A stretch of DNA of 64,000 bases from Pseudomonas sp. RIT-PI-r (lineage in GTDB: Bacteria; Pseudomonadota; Gammaproteobacteria; Pseudomonadales; Pseudomonadaceae): NCBI RefSeq assembly GCF_001297015.1, contig NZ_LIGE01000041.1, positions 107,293 through 171,292 on the forward strand, in the 5' to 3' direction. Made by a program: the position numbers and the translations under genes. Position 1 is the first letter of the stretch; the number at the start of each line of letters is the position of its first letter. The notes under the pieces were generated by a model, which saw only the letters and a program-made list of their open reading frames with translations, made no database searches and was not told the origin of the DNA. Of the stretch, positions 9,344 through 17,730 are shown piece by piece.

Positions 9344-9419
9344 GGGTCGTTAGCTCAGTTGGTAGAGCAGTTGGCTTTTAACCAATTGGTCGTAGGTTCG
9401 AATCCCACACGACCCACCA
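9344..9419 (+). tRNA. tRNA-Lys (anticodon TTT)
   Basis: 76 bases. Acceptor GGGTCGT / ACGACCC, anticodon loop CTTTTAA with TTT, T-arm GGTTCGAATCC, encoded CCA. It is five bases after the first tRNA-Pro, in the same transcript. Confidence 0.97.
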
Positions 9420-9483
9420 TTTTTGAAACCAGTTAACGCTGGAATCGAATCTTAAGATCAGAGGCCAAAAGCGCTGATCGAAG

Positions 9484-9511
9484 AAGGCGACTGAAAGGTC
9501 GCCTTTTTTTT
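9484..9511 (+). terminator. Terminator-like hairpin between tRNA-Lys and the second tRNA-Pro
   Basis: The stem AAGGCGAC / GGTCGCCTT with a short loop is followed by eight T residues. It sits 64 bases after tRNA-Lys and ends two bases before the second tRNA-Pro. Confidence 0.8.
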
Positions 9512-9513
9512 AC

Positions 9514-9590
9514 CGGGGTATAGCGCAGTCCGGTAGCGCGCCTGCTTTGGGAGCAGGATGTCAGGAGTTCGAATCCCCTTACCCCGACCA
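9514..9590 (+). tRNA. tRNA-Pro (anticodon TGG), second identical copy
   Basis: 77 bases, same sequence as 9262-9338, including the encoded CCA. It starts just after the T-run of the terminator-like hairpin at 9484-9511, and I see no convincing sigma-70 promoter of its own between 9420 and 9513. Its transcription probably depends on readthrough. Confidence 0.96.
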
Positions 9591-9597
9591 TATTAAA

Positions 9598-9632
9598 AAT
9601 CCTCGTATCGAAAGATACGGGGATTTTTTTTG
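9598..9632 (+). terminator. Terminator of the tRNA cluster
   Basis: The arms AATCCTCGTATC and GATACGGGGATT with a GAAA loop are followed by eight T residues, just after the last tRNA. Confidence 0.9.
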
Positions 9633-9753
9633 TCCTTCGAAAAGACAATTCCCTTCAAGTCATCGTACAACTGGCCGATAGCCCGCTAACACGAGGGGAC
9701 TGCCATGGCTTCGCCCCTTGAATCTGGCCAATACAAGAATAAGGGCGTGCGTC

Positions 9754-11379
9754 ATGTTGCTTCGTCAGTTGAATATTGCTCCCCGGGCTGCCCTGGGATT
9801 CGCCCTGATCGCGGTGTTGGTGGCTTTGCTCGGTGTGTTTGCGCTCGGGCAGATGTCGAGTATTCGCGACAGTGAAGTCGCGGTAGAAAACCAGTGGCTG
9901 CCGAGTATTCGTGGCGGCGACGAGATTCGCGAAATCATGCTGCGCATCCGCACCATCTCGCTGCGCATGGCGCTGGATCAGGATCCGGCCAACATTGCGA
10001 CTTACCGCAGCCAGATGGACACCCGAGACAAGGAGCTGAGCGAGAAAATCGCCGCTTACGACAAACTGGTCAACACCCCGGAAGGCCAGCAGCTATACGA
10101 CCAATTCAAAAAGACCTTCGCCGCCTATCGCAGTGGCATCGCTCAATCTTTCACCCTCGCCGAGCAAGGCAAGCGTGATGAGCTGACCAGGTTATTGCTG
10201 GTCGACATGAAAACCGTCGTCGATGGTTCCGGCAAACAACTCAACGACCTGGCGGATCTGTTCGCCAAACAGGTCGCCGCCGAGAGCCAGAAGTCCGCTG
10301 CGCACTACGAAAACTCGCGCACCATTGTCAGTTTGTTTATTGCTTTAGCCGCGCTGGCCACGGTGGCGCTGGCGATGATGCTCACGCGCAGTATCGTCCG
10401 GCCGCTGAGCAGTGCCGTGAGCGCAGCAGAAAGTGTGGCGCAGGGTGATCTGACCCGGCCAATCGAAACCCATGGCAATGATGAAGTCAGTCGCTTGCTC
10501 AAAGCCTTGGCGACCATGCAGCAGAACCTGCGTGAGACGCTGCAAGGCATCAGCGGTTCGGCGACGCAATTGGCAACGGCTGCCGATGAGCTCAATGCGG
10601 TGACGCTCGACAGCACGCAGGGGCTGCAACAGCAGAACAATGAAATCGAACAAGCCGCCACTGCGGTCAACCAGATGACGGCAGCGGTGGAGGAGGTCGC
10701 ACGCAATGCCGTGTCGACCTCTGACGCGACTCGTCAGTCCAGCGAGTCGGCGCATCTGGGCCAGGTGCGCGTCAGTGAGACCGCCACGGCCATCAACGCG
10801 CTGGCCAGTGACGTCCAACAGACCGGTGAGTTGGTGCAATCACTGGCTAACCAGTCGCAGAACATTGGCAAAGTATTGGACGTGATTCGGGCGATTGCCG
10901 AGCAGACCAACCTGCTGGCACTCAACGCAGCGATTGAAGCGGCGCGTGCGGGTGAGAGCGGACGAGGTTTTGCCGTGGTTGCCGATGAAGTGCGGGCGTT
11001 GGCTTATCGCACGCAGCAATCGACGCAGGAGATCGAGCAGATGGTCCAGGGCATGCGCAGCGGTTCGAGCCTGGCGCTGGATTCGATGCAGGCCAGTACC
11101 GCGCGTGCCACGACCACGCTGGCGCTCGCCGAGCGCGCCGGTGAAGCGCTGCAAACCATTACCGCGTCAGTGCATCAGATCCATGAGCGCAATCTGGTGA
11201 TCGCCAGTGCCGCCGAAGAGCAGGCGCAAGTAGCCCGGGAAGTGGATCGCAACCTGGTGAACATTCGTGATTTGTCAGTACGTTCTGCCGCCGGTGCCGA
11301 CCAGACCAGTGCATCCAGCCATGAATTGTCGCAACTGGCCAATGCCTTGCAGGGCATGGTGCGGCGCTTCCAGCTGTAA
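9754..11379 (+). CDS. Methyl-accepting chemotaxis protein
   Basis: Inner-membrane chemoreceptor, 541 aa. TM1 is about 8-30, followed by a periplasmic four-helix-bundle domain of about 155 residues with the LRIRTISLRMALD type of motif. TM2 is about 190-210, followed by HAMP and the cytoplasmic signalling domain. The conserved hairpin tip EQTNLLALNAAIEAARAGE is present. No C-terminal CheR-binding pentapeptide is seen (it ends RRFQL). I start at the ATG at 9754 (MLLRQLNI), after AAGGGC, not the earlier in-frame codon at 9718. The ligand is unknown. Confidence 0.9.
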   Translation: MLLRQLNIAPRAALGFALIAVLVALLGVFALGQMSSIRDSEVAVENQWLPSIRGGDEIREIMLRIRTISLRMALDQDPANIATYRSQMDTRDKELSEKIAAYDKLVNTPEGQQLYDQFKKTFAAYRSGIAQSFTLAEQGKRDELTRLLLVDMKTVVDGSGKQLNDLADLFAKQVAAESQKSAAHYENSRTIVSLFIALAALATVALAMMLTRSIVRPLSSAVSAAESVAQGDLTRPIETHGNDEVSRLLKALATMQQNLRETLQGISGSATQLATAADELNAVTLDSTQGLQQQNNEIEQAATAVNQMTAAVEEVARNAVSTSDATRQSSESAHLGQVRVSETATAINALASDVQQTGELVQSLANQSQNIGKVLDVIRAIAEQTNLLALNAAIEAARAGESGRGFAVVADEVRALAYRTQQSTQEIEQMVQGMRSGSSLALDSMQASTARATTTLALAERAGEALQTITASVHQIHERNLVIASAAEEQAQVAREVDRNLVNIRDLSVRSAAGADQTSASSHELSQLANALQGMVRRFQL

Positions 11380-11394
11380 GCGCCAGACGTGAAA

Positions 11395-11434
11395 AAGCCG
11401 CGTTTCTCTCAGGAGAAGCGCGGCTTGGTTTTTT
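11395..11434 (+). terminator. Terminator after the chemoreceptor gene
   Basis: AAGCCGCG...GAGAA / TTCTC...CGCGGCTT stem followed by GGTTTTTT. It is also positioned as the converging end for the minus-strand EF-hand gene. Confidence 0.8.
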
Positions 11435-11441
11435 CTGCTGA

Positions 11442-11849
11442 TCAGGCGCCGTCTTGATCTTTGAGGTGCTCGAACAGTCCTTTGGGCATTTTCTTGCCGT
11501 TGGATTCAAAGTTGGCCTTCACGTTGTTGTAGGCCTCTTGTTCGTCGATAAAACCGTCATGGTTGGTGTCGATCGTGTCGAAGTCGGACTTCGGCGCGAC
11601 TTTGAGGAATTCGGCGCGCGAGACCTTGCCGTCACCGTCGCTGTCAGTCTTGGCCATCGAGGCATCGCCACATTTGCCTTCACCGCATTTGCCTTCCGGC
11701 GCTTTCACCGAGGTTTCCGCCGAAGCGACCATGTAGCCCTGCGCCAGTGGTTGAGCGGCAAATACCGAACCGGACAGCATCAGGCCACCAGCCAAGGCTG
11801 CGCCGATCAGGCCAATGGAATTTTTACCGAGGGTCGAAGTACGGGACAT
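11442..11849 (-). CDS. Secreted EF-hand protein with two EGKCG motifs (HvfA-like)
   Basis: 135 aa from the ATG at 11849 (MSRTSTLG), with GGAG seven bases upstream. An N-terminal signal peptide (hydrophobic run about 11-31, ending VFA-AQ) targets the periplasm. Then comes PEGKCGEGKCGDASM (about 49-63), two overlapping EGKCG motifs as in HvfA-type RiPP metallophore precursors. Two EF-hand loops follow: DSDGDGKVSRAE (about 68-79) and DTNHDGFIDEQE (about 92-103). The modifying enzymes HvfB (DUF692) and HvfC are not nearby. Calcium binding is likely from the loops; Cys modification or copper binding is inference only. Confidence 0.85.
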   Translation of the reverse strand: MSRTSTLGKNSIGLIGAALAGGLMLSGSVFAAQPLAQGYMVASAETSVKAPEGKCGEGKCGDASMAKTDSDGDGKVSRAEFLKVAPKSDFDTIDTNHDGFIDEQEAYNNVKANFESNGKKMPKGLFEHLKDQDGA

Positions 11850-12033
11850 CTGGAATCTCCTGGGCTGCGCTGTGCAACCACACGTTAAGGGCGAAAGCCT
11901 GAGCAGTTGCTGCTCGGGTGTGGCCATTTAGCGGTGGCGGTGTATCGCGACTGTGTCGCCAGGCGGGGAGTTTGTAAGCGAAGGTTAGATATTACGGACG
12001 CAGATACATTACGAGACAGAATCACAAATCAAA

Positions 12034-12123
12034 TGTAGGCCTTCGCCTGCTCGCGATAGCGGTGTATCAGGCAACATCGTTGTCGTTTGACACAACGCTA
12101 TCGCGAGCAGGCTCACTCCTACA
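12034..12123. repeat. REP palindrome pair, family A (left arm degenerate)
   Basis: Two inverted copies of the GCCTGCTCGCGATAGCG unit around a short spacer. The right arm ends AGGCTCACTCCTACA; the left begins TGTAGGCCTTCGCC, so it is diverged. It sits between two genes read on the minus strand. Confidence 0.85.
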
Positions 12124-12132
12124 GGTCTTACA

Positions 12133-13431
12133 TCAGTGCAGTTTCAAGCGCGGCTCGGTGCCACGGCCAATCTTGCTGCCCAGCATCAGCATCGCCGTGC
12201 GGAACGGCCCGTACAGCGCCATCTGGTGCATACGATACAGCGACACGTAAAACATTCGCGCCAGCCAGCCTTCGAGCATCACACTGCCCGTCAGATTACC
12301 CATCAAGTTACCCACGGCGGAAAAACGCGACAGTGAGATCAGCGAGCCGTAGTCGGTGTATTTGTACTCCGGCAGGGTCTTGCCTTCGATGCGCAGCTTT
12401 AGCGACTTGGCCAGCAGCGATGCCTGTTGGTGCGCTGCTTGTGCACGCGGCGGTACGTTGCGATCGGTGCCCGGTTGCGGGCAGGCCGCGCACTCGCCGA
12501 AGGCGACGGTGTTTTCATCGCGGGTGGTTTGCAGCGTCGGCAGCACTTGCAGTTGATTGATGCGGTTGGTTTCCAGGCCGTCGATGTCTTTGAGGAAACC
12601 TGGCGCGCGGATACCGGCAGCCCGGACTTTGAGGCTCGCCTTGATCTCGGTGCCGTCGGCAGTGATCAGGCTGTCCGCCGTCACTTCGCTGACCGAGGCG
12701 TTGGTCATGACATTGACCCCGAGTTTCTCCAGCGTCTTGTGCACTGGCCCGCTGATGCGTTCCGGCAGGGCAGGCAACACCCGAGGCCCGGCTTCGATCA
12801 GGGTGATGTGCATGTTTTCCGGTTTGATCCGGTCCAGGCCATACGCCGCCAGCTCATGGGCGGCATTGTGCAGTTCTGCCGCCAGCTCGACGCCCGTCGC
12901 GCCAGCACCGACGATCGCTACGCTGATCTGCTCGACGACATCGGTTTGCCCGGCGTGCGCACGCAGATAGTGGTTGAGCAGTTGCTGGTGGAAACGCTCG
13001 GCCTGTTTGCGGGTGTCGAGGAACAGGCAGTGCTGCGCCGCGCCCTGAGTGCCGAAATCATTGGTGGTGCTGCCGACGCTGATGACCAGCGAGTCGTACT
13101 GCACTTCACGCGCCGGCACCAGTTCTACGCCGTTTTCGTCGTAGGTCGCTGCCAGCTGGATTTTCTTCTGTGCGCGATCGAGCCCGCTCATGCGCCCCAG
13201 CTGGAACTCGAAGTGGTTCCATTTAGCCTGGGCAACATAGTTGAGTTCGTCTTCGGAGGAGTTCAGCGATCCGGCGGCCACTTCGTGCAGCAGTGGTTTC
13301 CAGATGTGCGTCAGGTTGGCGTCGACCAGCATCACACTGGCGGTGCCACGCTTGCCCAGAGTCTTACCCAGACGGGTAGCCAACTCCAGACCGCCGGCGC
13401 CGCCGCCGACAATAACAATACGATGGGACAT
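12133..13431 (-). CDS. ndh: Type II NADH dehydrogenase (NAD(P)/FAD-dependent oxidoreductase)
   Basis: 432 aa, non-proton-pumping NADH:quinone oxidoreductase of the inner membrane. The FAD-binding GGGAGG is at residues 8-13. A second nucleotide fold (VAIVGAGATGVELAAEL) sits near 167-183, and AFGECAACP is the FAD-contact segment near 301. The C-terminal part has aromatic and basic stretches that anchor it to the membrane. I start at the ATG at 13431 (MSHRIVIVG), five codons inside the longest frame, because the Rossmann strand begins there. Confidence 0.9.
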   Translation of the reverse strand: MSHRIVIVGGGAGGLELATRLGKTLGKRGTASVMLVDANLTHIWKPLLHEVAAGSLNSSEDELNYVAQAKWNHFEFQLGRMSGLDRAQKKIQLAATYDENGVELVPAREVQYDSLVISVGSTTNDFGTQGAAQHCLFLDTRKQAERFHQQLLNHYLRAHAGQTDVVEQISVAIVGAGATGVELAAELHNAAHELAAYGLDRIKPENMHITLIEAGPRVLPALPERISGPVHKTLEKLGVNVMTNASVSEVTADSLITADGTEIKASLKVRAAGIRAPGFLKDIDGLETNRINQLQVLPTLQTTRDENTVAFGECAACPQPGTDRNVPPRAQAAHQQASLLAKSLKLRIEGKTLPEYKYTDYGSLISLSRFSAVGNLMGNLTGSVMLEGWLARMFYVSLYRMHQMALYGPFRTAMLMLGSKIGRGTEPRLKLH

Positions 13432-13494
13432 AGGGATAACTCGCAAGGTTTTTAAAGGAAATCGGTGCGGTTACCCAAGCGAGCGCGAGGCAGC

Positions 13495-13668
13495 TCATAG
13501 CGTCAGGTAACTGATAAATCGGCTCAACAGGCCCAGACCAATGGTCACTGCCAGCACCAGCACGAGGAGCATCCACGGCCGGAAAGGTCGGCGCTCGACT
13601 CGGTGTTGGGACAGTTGCAGGTACTCTTCGACATGTTTCTGGTCTTCAGGGTTCAGGCGGCTGGTCAT
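13495..13668 (-). CDS. DUF3094 family small membrane protein
   Basis: 57 aa, MTSRLNPEDQKHVEEYLQ... then VERRPFRPW and one C-terminal membrane helix (about 33-50). It matches the DUF3094 family common in pseudomonads; function unknown. It lies 63 bases upstream of ndh on the same strand and may share its transcript. Confidence 0.8.
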   Translation of the reverse strand: MTSRLNPEDQKHVEEYLQLSQHRVERRPFRPWMLLVLVLAVTIGLGLLSRFISYLTL

Positions 13669-13719
13669 ATTTGCCTCGTCAGGTAGACGTTGCTGAATGG
13701 GCAGAAGCTACAGCGGTTT

Positions 13720-14247
13720 TTATCCGGGGTTGAACGCAGCATAGCCGCTGTCCGGAACCGGTTCGACGCTCACGCTATCTTCAAGGCGGATGATCCCGCT
13801 TTGTAACACCCGCGCGGTAATTCCGCCATGCCCGCGCACGGCTTGAAAGGTGCCGGGGCCAAGGTTGTTCTGCAAGCGCGCGCAAGGCTGACACCAACCG
13901 GTGGTTTCGAATATTGCCTGACCGATGCGAAAGCGCCGACCCTTCAGGCTAAACAAATTGATACCGCTGATAACGAGATTGCGCCGCAGATCTTCAGGCC
14001 TGACCGGTTGATCGTCCGGACGCCCCATCAAGGCGTTGATGACGGCCAGATGTTCCCACTGAATCAGCGTCACTTGCCGCGCATTGCGCACACCGGGGCG
14101 CGCATGATCGCCGGTCAGCCCGGCTTCGAGCCGCGCCTCGACGGCATCCAGCTCGATCATCGGCCCACGGGATTCCGGACGCACGCCAATCCAGCGCACA
14201 CGGCCGGACTGCGGTACGTCGGCAATCAACTGCTGAAGCGGCGTCAC
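13720..14247 (-). CDS. MOSC domain protein
   Basis: 175 aa with a MOSC fold, a domain found in molybdenum-cofactor sulfurases and related sulfur-carrying proteins. The conserved Cys lies in TTGWCQPCARL (C117 or C120), typical of YiiM-like stand-alone MOSC proteins. It starts with GTG at 14247, overlapping the preceding stop (GTGA), so it is coupled to the DUF1780 gene. Substrate unknown. Confidence 0.85.
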   Translation of the reverse strand: MTPLQQLIADVPQSGRVRWIGVRPESRGPMIELDAVEARLEAGLTGDHARPGVRNARQVTLIQWEHLAVINALMGRPDDQPVRPEDLRRNLVISGINLFSLKGRRFRIGQAIFETTGWCQPCARLQNNLGPGTFQAVRGHGGITARVLQSGIIRLEDSVSVEPVPDSGYAAFNPG

Positions 14248-14870
14248 AGGCTGATCCCGACGTCAAAGACGATGCTGCGTCCGAGGTTGCTGCGCAAGAA
14301 ATCCGGCGCATCCGGATGGGCGAACAGCACGCGGGCGAAGGTCGGGCCGACCAGGGACAGTGAGCGCCAACCCTGACGCAAATATTCGGTGGGCGGCGGG
14401 AAGTGACTGTTCAGATCCAGCACTTCGCGCTTGAGGCTGGCGAAGGCAATGATGTCCAGCTCGCCGAGATCCATGCCGCGTTCTTTGTAGTTGTGGGCTT
14501 TTTTGCGCAAGGTCGGTGCCAGTCGCATGAGGAACTCATTGGCCGGGATGCGCTTGGGCTTGGCTTCTCGGCGCACCAGTTGGCTGAGAGAAAATGCACT
14601 GCGACGACGCTGCAGTTCATCGCGCCATTCGTCATTGAGCCGGCGCCCTTCATCGAGGACGAAGAACACTTCGAAATTGGCCTCGCGAAACAGCACGTCC
14701 GGCGGCTCACCAGCCGGCGCGAATTCGTCGACACGGTAAGGAATGTTCAAGCCTTGCAGCAGGCGCTGGCAAACCCAACGCTCACGCTCCCATTTGCGGG
14801 CATTGGACAGGAACGCGTTGGCCTGCTCGGCCGCGATGGTCAGCAGGCGTAAGTAATCTGAGTCATCCAT
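14244..14870 (-). CDS. DUF1780 family protein
   Basis: 208 aa, starting at ATG 14870 (MDDSDYLRLL). The frame runs further upstream through a REP element, but that part is not coding. The sequence is rich in charged residues (KWERERW, ELQRRRSAF) with no signal peptide or membrane segment. The DUF1780 family is limited mainly to pseudomonads and, as far as I know, uncharacterised. It is followed by, and overlaps, the MOSC gene. Confidence 0.8.
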   Translation of the reverse strand: MDDSDYLRLLTIAAEQANAFLSNARKWERERWVCQRLLQGLNIPYRVDEFAPAGEPPDVLFREANFEVFFVLDEGRRLNDEWRDELQRRRSAFSLSQLVRREAKPKRIPANEFLMRLAPTLRKKAHNYKERGMDLGELDIIAFASLKREVLDLNSHFPPPTEYLRQGWRSLSLVGPTFARVLFAHPDAPDFLRSNLGRSIVFDVGISL

Positions 14871-14952
14871 AAGCCCAAGCTTAGCGTTCAAATGCGACAA
14901 GCAGAAAGCTTTGCTTGGCTGATGTTTACAGATCCCCGCGTCATCGTGCACT

Positions 14953-15033
14953 TGTAGGAGCTGCCGAAGGCTGCGATCTTTTGATCCTGTTCTTTTTAAA
15001 GTCAAAAGATCGCAGCCTGCGGCAGCTCCTACA
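14953..15033. repeat. REP palindrome pair, family B
   Basis: TGTAGGAGCTGCCGAAGG...GATCTTTTGATC on the left and AAAAGATCGCAGCC...GCAGCTCCTACA on the right form a large imperfect hairpin. It lies between divergent genes, so any effect would be on spacing or structure rather than on a 3' end. Confidence 0.9.
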
Positions 15034-15062
15034 GGGGATGTGTCGTTGGAAAGGTGAGGGTC

Positions 15063-15752
15063 ATGATTGGAGCTGAACTGCTTTCGATAGCGAGCCTGAC
15101 GCTCGGCTGGCTGATTTACCTGCCTGTGCTGCTGTGGGCGATCGCGCGTGCGCCGTGGGTCGAGTTGTTCAGCGACAGCCGCCGTCAGCATCTGCTGTTC
15201 GGCACGGTGTTCGCCTTGTTTCTGTTGTGGCTGGTGCGCAGGGATTTCGACACCGGCGTGTCGTATCACTTTATCGGCATGACCGCTGTGACCTTGCTGC
15301 TGGATTGGCCGCTGGCAATTGTCGCAGGCCTGATTGCACAGATCGGCCTGGTGCTATTGGGTCGTCAGGATCTGCTGGCGGTCGGGGTCAATGGCTCGCT
15401 GCTGATCCTGTTACCGGTGTTGATCACTGAATGTGTGGCGATCCTCGTCGAGCGCGCACAGCCACGTAATCCGTTCGTGTACATCTTCTGCTCCGGATTC
15501 TTCGCTGCGGCTTTGTCCGCGCTGTTATGTCTAATCCTGAGTCTGACGCTGCTGTGGTACGACGGTCTCTTCGCCATGCCGGAGTGGCTGGAAGACTTCA
15601 TCGGTTATTTGTGGCTGCTGCTGTTTCCCGAGGCGTTCATCAACGGCATGGTCGTCAGTGCGCTGGTGGTGTTCTGCCCGGAATGGCTGGAGACGTTCAA
15701 TCGCACGCGCTACCTTTCGGCGCCGTGGAAGGATGACGATCCCAAGTCTTGA
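15063..15752 (+). CDS. Orphan energy-coupling-factor-type membrane protein
   Basis: 229 aa with about six hydrophobic segments (around 10-30, 45-60, 70-95, 105-125, 140-165 and 180-200). The overall pattern resembles CbiM/ECF-type permease or S components, and homologues in pseudomonads carry this annotation. No ATPase or T-component gene lies next to it. The start chosen is the ATG at 15063 after GGTGAGG; a GTG at 15054 is possible. Metal or vitamin uptake is inference. Confidence 0.65.
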   Translation: MIGAELLSIASLTLGWLIYLPVLLWAIARAPWVELFSDSRRQHLLFGTVFALFLLWLVRRDFDTGVSYHFIGMTAVTLLLDWPLAIVAGLIAQIGLVLLGRQDLLAVGVNGSLLILLPVLITECVAILVERAQPRNPFVYIFCSGFFAAALSALLCLILSLTLLWYDGLFAMPEWLEDFIGYLWLLLFPEAFINGMVVSALVVFCPEWLETFNRTRYLSAPWKDDDPKS

Positions 15753-15817
15753 TCCATATCAAACCCGCCATGCGCGCGAAATTTCATGCTCGCGCAAATC
15801 CCTTCAGGAGCGGCGAC

Positions 15818-16033
15818 ATGAGTGTGTACGAGTGGGCAAGGCAGGAGACCCGGCAAAGTCTGGAAATGGCGCAGGAGGTGGGCTTTGACCCGGGGTTGAG
15901 TTTACGCGCCTTACTCAGTGCCGTGGTGCAACAGAGCAAGGCGGTGCGCAACGCCGAAGACCTGGCCGACGAGTTGCGCTTTTTGGCGGAAAACCTCGAC
16001 GACGATCAGGACTACGGCTTTATGCGGCCCTGA
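15818..16033 (+). CDS. Conserved small hypothetical protein
   Basis: 71 aa, starting MSVYEWARQETRQS with AGGAG nine bases upstream; the longer in-frame start at 15749 lacks a good ribosome site. It is mostly helical and charged (LRFLAENLDDDQDYGF) with no membrane segment. I do not recognise a function. It ends six bases before the convergent yacG stop. Confidence 0.7.
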   Translation: MSVYEWARQETRQSLEMAQEVGFDPGLSLRALLSAVVQQSKAVRNAEDLADELRFLAENLDDDQDYGFMRP

Positions 16034-16039
16034 TCGGGA

Positions 16040-16240
16040 TCAGTGGCGCGGATCGAAATCGCCGGAAAACAGTTCATCCTCGGCATCAGGTGCAACGGGA
16101 ATCTTGTGTTCTTCCGACGCCCAGGCGCCGAGGTCGATCAGCTTGCAGCGATCAGAGCAGAACGGCCGAAACTTGTTTTCAGGGGTGAATTCAACGGGCG
16201 CGCCGCAGGTTGGGCATTCAACGGTTGGGGTCTGGCTCAT
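16040..16240 (-). CDS. yacG: DNA gyrase inhibitor YacG
   Basis: 66 aa zinc protein that binds GyrB in E. coli. It has a CPTC pair (about 9-12) and a C...C pair (FCSDRC, about 28-32), making a four-Cys zinc site, followed by WASEEHKIP. It overlaps the coaE stop by four bases (ATGA), the common coaE-yacG pairing. Confidence 0.92.
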   Translation of the reverse strand: MSQTPTVECPTCGAPVEFTPENKFRPFCSDRCKLIDLGAWASEEHKIPVAPDAEDELFSGDFDPRH

Positions 16241-16860
16241 GCTTGGCCTCCGGATAAAGTCAGGTAAAAGTGATGCAGACGCTCGACTTCGCTGTGCAGC
16301 CAGGCGAGGTCGCGGTCGTTGACCACCACGTCGTCGGCGCGGCTCACGCGGTCTTCACGGCTCGACTGGGCCTTGAGGATCGCCTGAACCTGCTGTTCGC
16401 TGGTCTGGTCACGCTGCAGGGTACGCTCGATCTGCAATTGTTGCGGGGCGTCGATCACCAGGATGCGCTGGGTCATCGCGTATTGCCCGGACTCGATCAA
16501 CAGCGGCGAAACCAGAATCGCGTAGGGCGATTGTGCCTGCGCCAGATGATGAGCGATTTCCTCGGCGATCAGCGGATGCAGCAGGGCTTCGAGCCAGCGG
16601 CGTTGTTCCGGCACCTCGAAGATCAGTTTGCGCAGGGCGGCGCGATCCAGCGTACCGTCGGCCTGCAAAACGCCGGGGCCGAAGTGTTCGGCTATTTTTG
16701 CCAGTGCCGGGCGACCCGGCTCGACCACCCAGCGCGCCGCATGATCTGCGTCGACCACATGGATGCCGAGGTCGATAAAGTGCTGTGCCGCCGCGCTTTT
16801 GCCGCTGCCAATGCCGCCGGTCAGGCCGAGAATCCAGGGTTTTTCCACAGGGGTATTCAT
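16237..16860 (-). CDS. coaE: Dephospho-CoA kinase
   Basis: Last step of coenzyme A synthesis: phosphorylates the 3'-OH of dephospho-CoA. P-loop GLTGGIGSGKS at about 12-22, then VDADHAARWVVEPG and a lid region LQRDQTSEQQVQAIL. 207 aa. The ATG at 16860 overlaps the pilD stop by four bases, so coaE and yacG are co-transcribed with the pilus genes. Confidence 0.95.
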   Translation of the reverse strand: MNTPVEKPWILGLTGGIGSGKSAAAQHFIDLGIHVVDADHAARWVVEPGRPALAKIAEHFGPGVLQADGTLDRAALRKLIFEVPEQRRWLEALLHPLIAEEIAHHLAQAQSPYAILVSPLLIESGQYAMTQRILVIDAPQQLQIERTLQRDQTSEQQVQAILKAQSSREDRVSRADDVVVNDRDLAWLHSEVERLHHFYLTLSGGQA

Positions 16861-17729
16861 TTCAAACCGACAAACTGCCAATAGAAGTCGGTTATTTGAC
16901 CACCCCAGAGCAAGGCAATCCAGCCGGCAATTGCCAGATAGGGACCGAAAGGGATTGGCGTTGAGGTTTCCTGAGCGCGCAAACGCAACACAATCACCCC
17001 GATAATCGCACCCACCAGCGAGGACAGCAGTATCGTCAGCGGTAAAATCTGCCAGCCACCCCAGGCGCCGAACAACGCGAGCAGCTTGAAATCGCCATGA
17101 CCCATGCCGTCCTTGCCGGTCAACAGCTTGAACAGCCAGAACACCGACCACAGCGCCATGTAACCGGCGACTGCGCCCCACAGCGCGTCATGCAGCGGTA
17201 CGAACAGCCCGAAACTGTTGACGATCAGACCCAGCCACAGCAACGGCAGTACCAGCACATCGGGCAGCAATTGATGCTCGATGTCGATCAGGCTCATCGC
17301 CAGCAAAGCCCAACTGAGAAAGATCAACAGACCAGCCTGCCAGCCAAAACCGAAATGCCAGGCGATGAATGCCGAGAGCAGGCCGCAGGCCAGTTCGGTC
17401 AATGGGTACCGTTTGCTGATCGGTGACGCACAGGCTGAGCAACGCCCCCGCAGCGCCAGATAACTGAACAGCGGAATGTTTTCCCAGGCGCGAATTCGAT
17501 GCGCGCAATGCGGACATTCGGAGTGGGGCAGCATCAGGTTGTAGGTGGGCAGCGGTCGTTCCGCAGGCAAGCCCAGTACGTCGTGGGCCTGCTGGCGCCA
17601 ATCGCGCTCGAGCATCTTCGGCAGACGCCAGATCAACACGTTGAGGAAGCTGCCCACCACCAGGCCCAGCAGCAGTGCGGTGCAAACGAAGGCCAGCGGA
17701 TACAGGGCAAACAGTTCGTCGATAGGCAT
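16857..17729 (-). CDS. pilD: Prepilin peptidase / N-methyltransferase PilD
   Basis: Inner-membrane enzyme that cuts the prepilin leader and methylates the new N-terminal Phe; it also serves type II secretion pseudopilins. 290 aa from ATG 17729. A cytoplasmic zinc-binding loop carries CPHC and CSAC (about 72-100). Membrane helices follow with the two catalytic Asp residues in SLIDIEHQLLPD and GMGHGDFKLL. Its start lies one base from the pilC stop. Confidence 0.94.
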   Translation of the reverse strand: MPIDELFALYPLAFVCTALLLGLVVGSFLNVLIWRLPKMLERDWRQQAHDVLGLPAERPLPTYNLMLPHSECPHCAHRIRAWENIPLFSYLALRGRCSACASPISKRYPLTELACGLLSAFIAWHFGFGWQAGLLIFLSWALLAMSLIDIEHQLLPDVLVLPLLWLGLIVNSFGLFVPLHDALWGAVAGYMALWSVFWLFKLLTGKDGMGHGDFKLLALFGAWGGWQILPLTILLSSLVGAIIGVIVLRLRAQETSTPIPFGPYLAIAGWIALLWGGQITDFYWQFVGLK

Positions 17730-17730
17730 G

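Noticed and set aside
9433..9648. A 71-codon frame across the second tRNA-Pro
   Set aside because: It is the reverse reading of the tRNA and its terminators.
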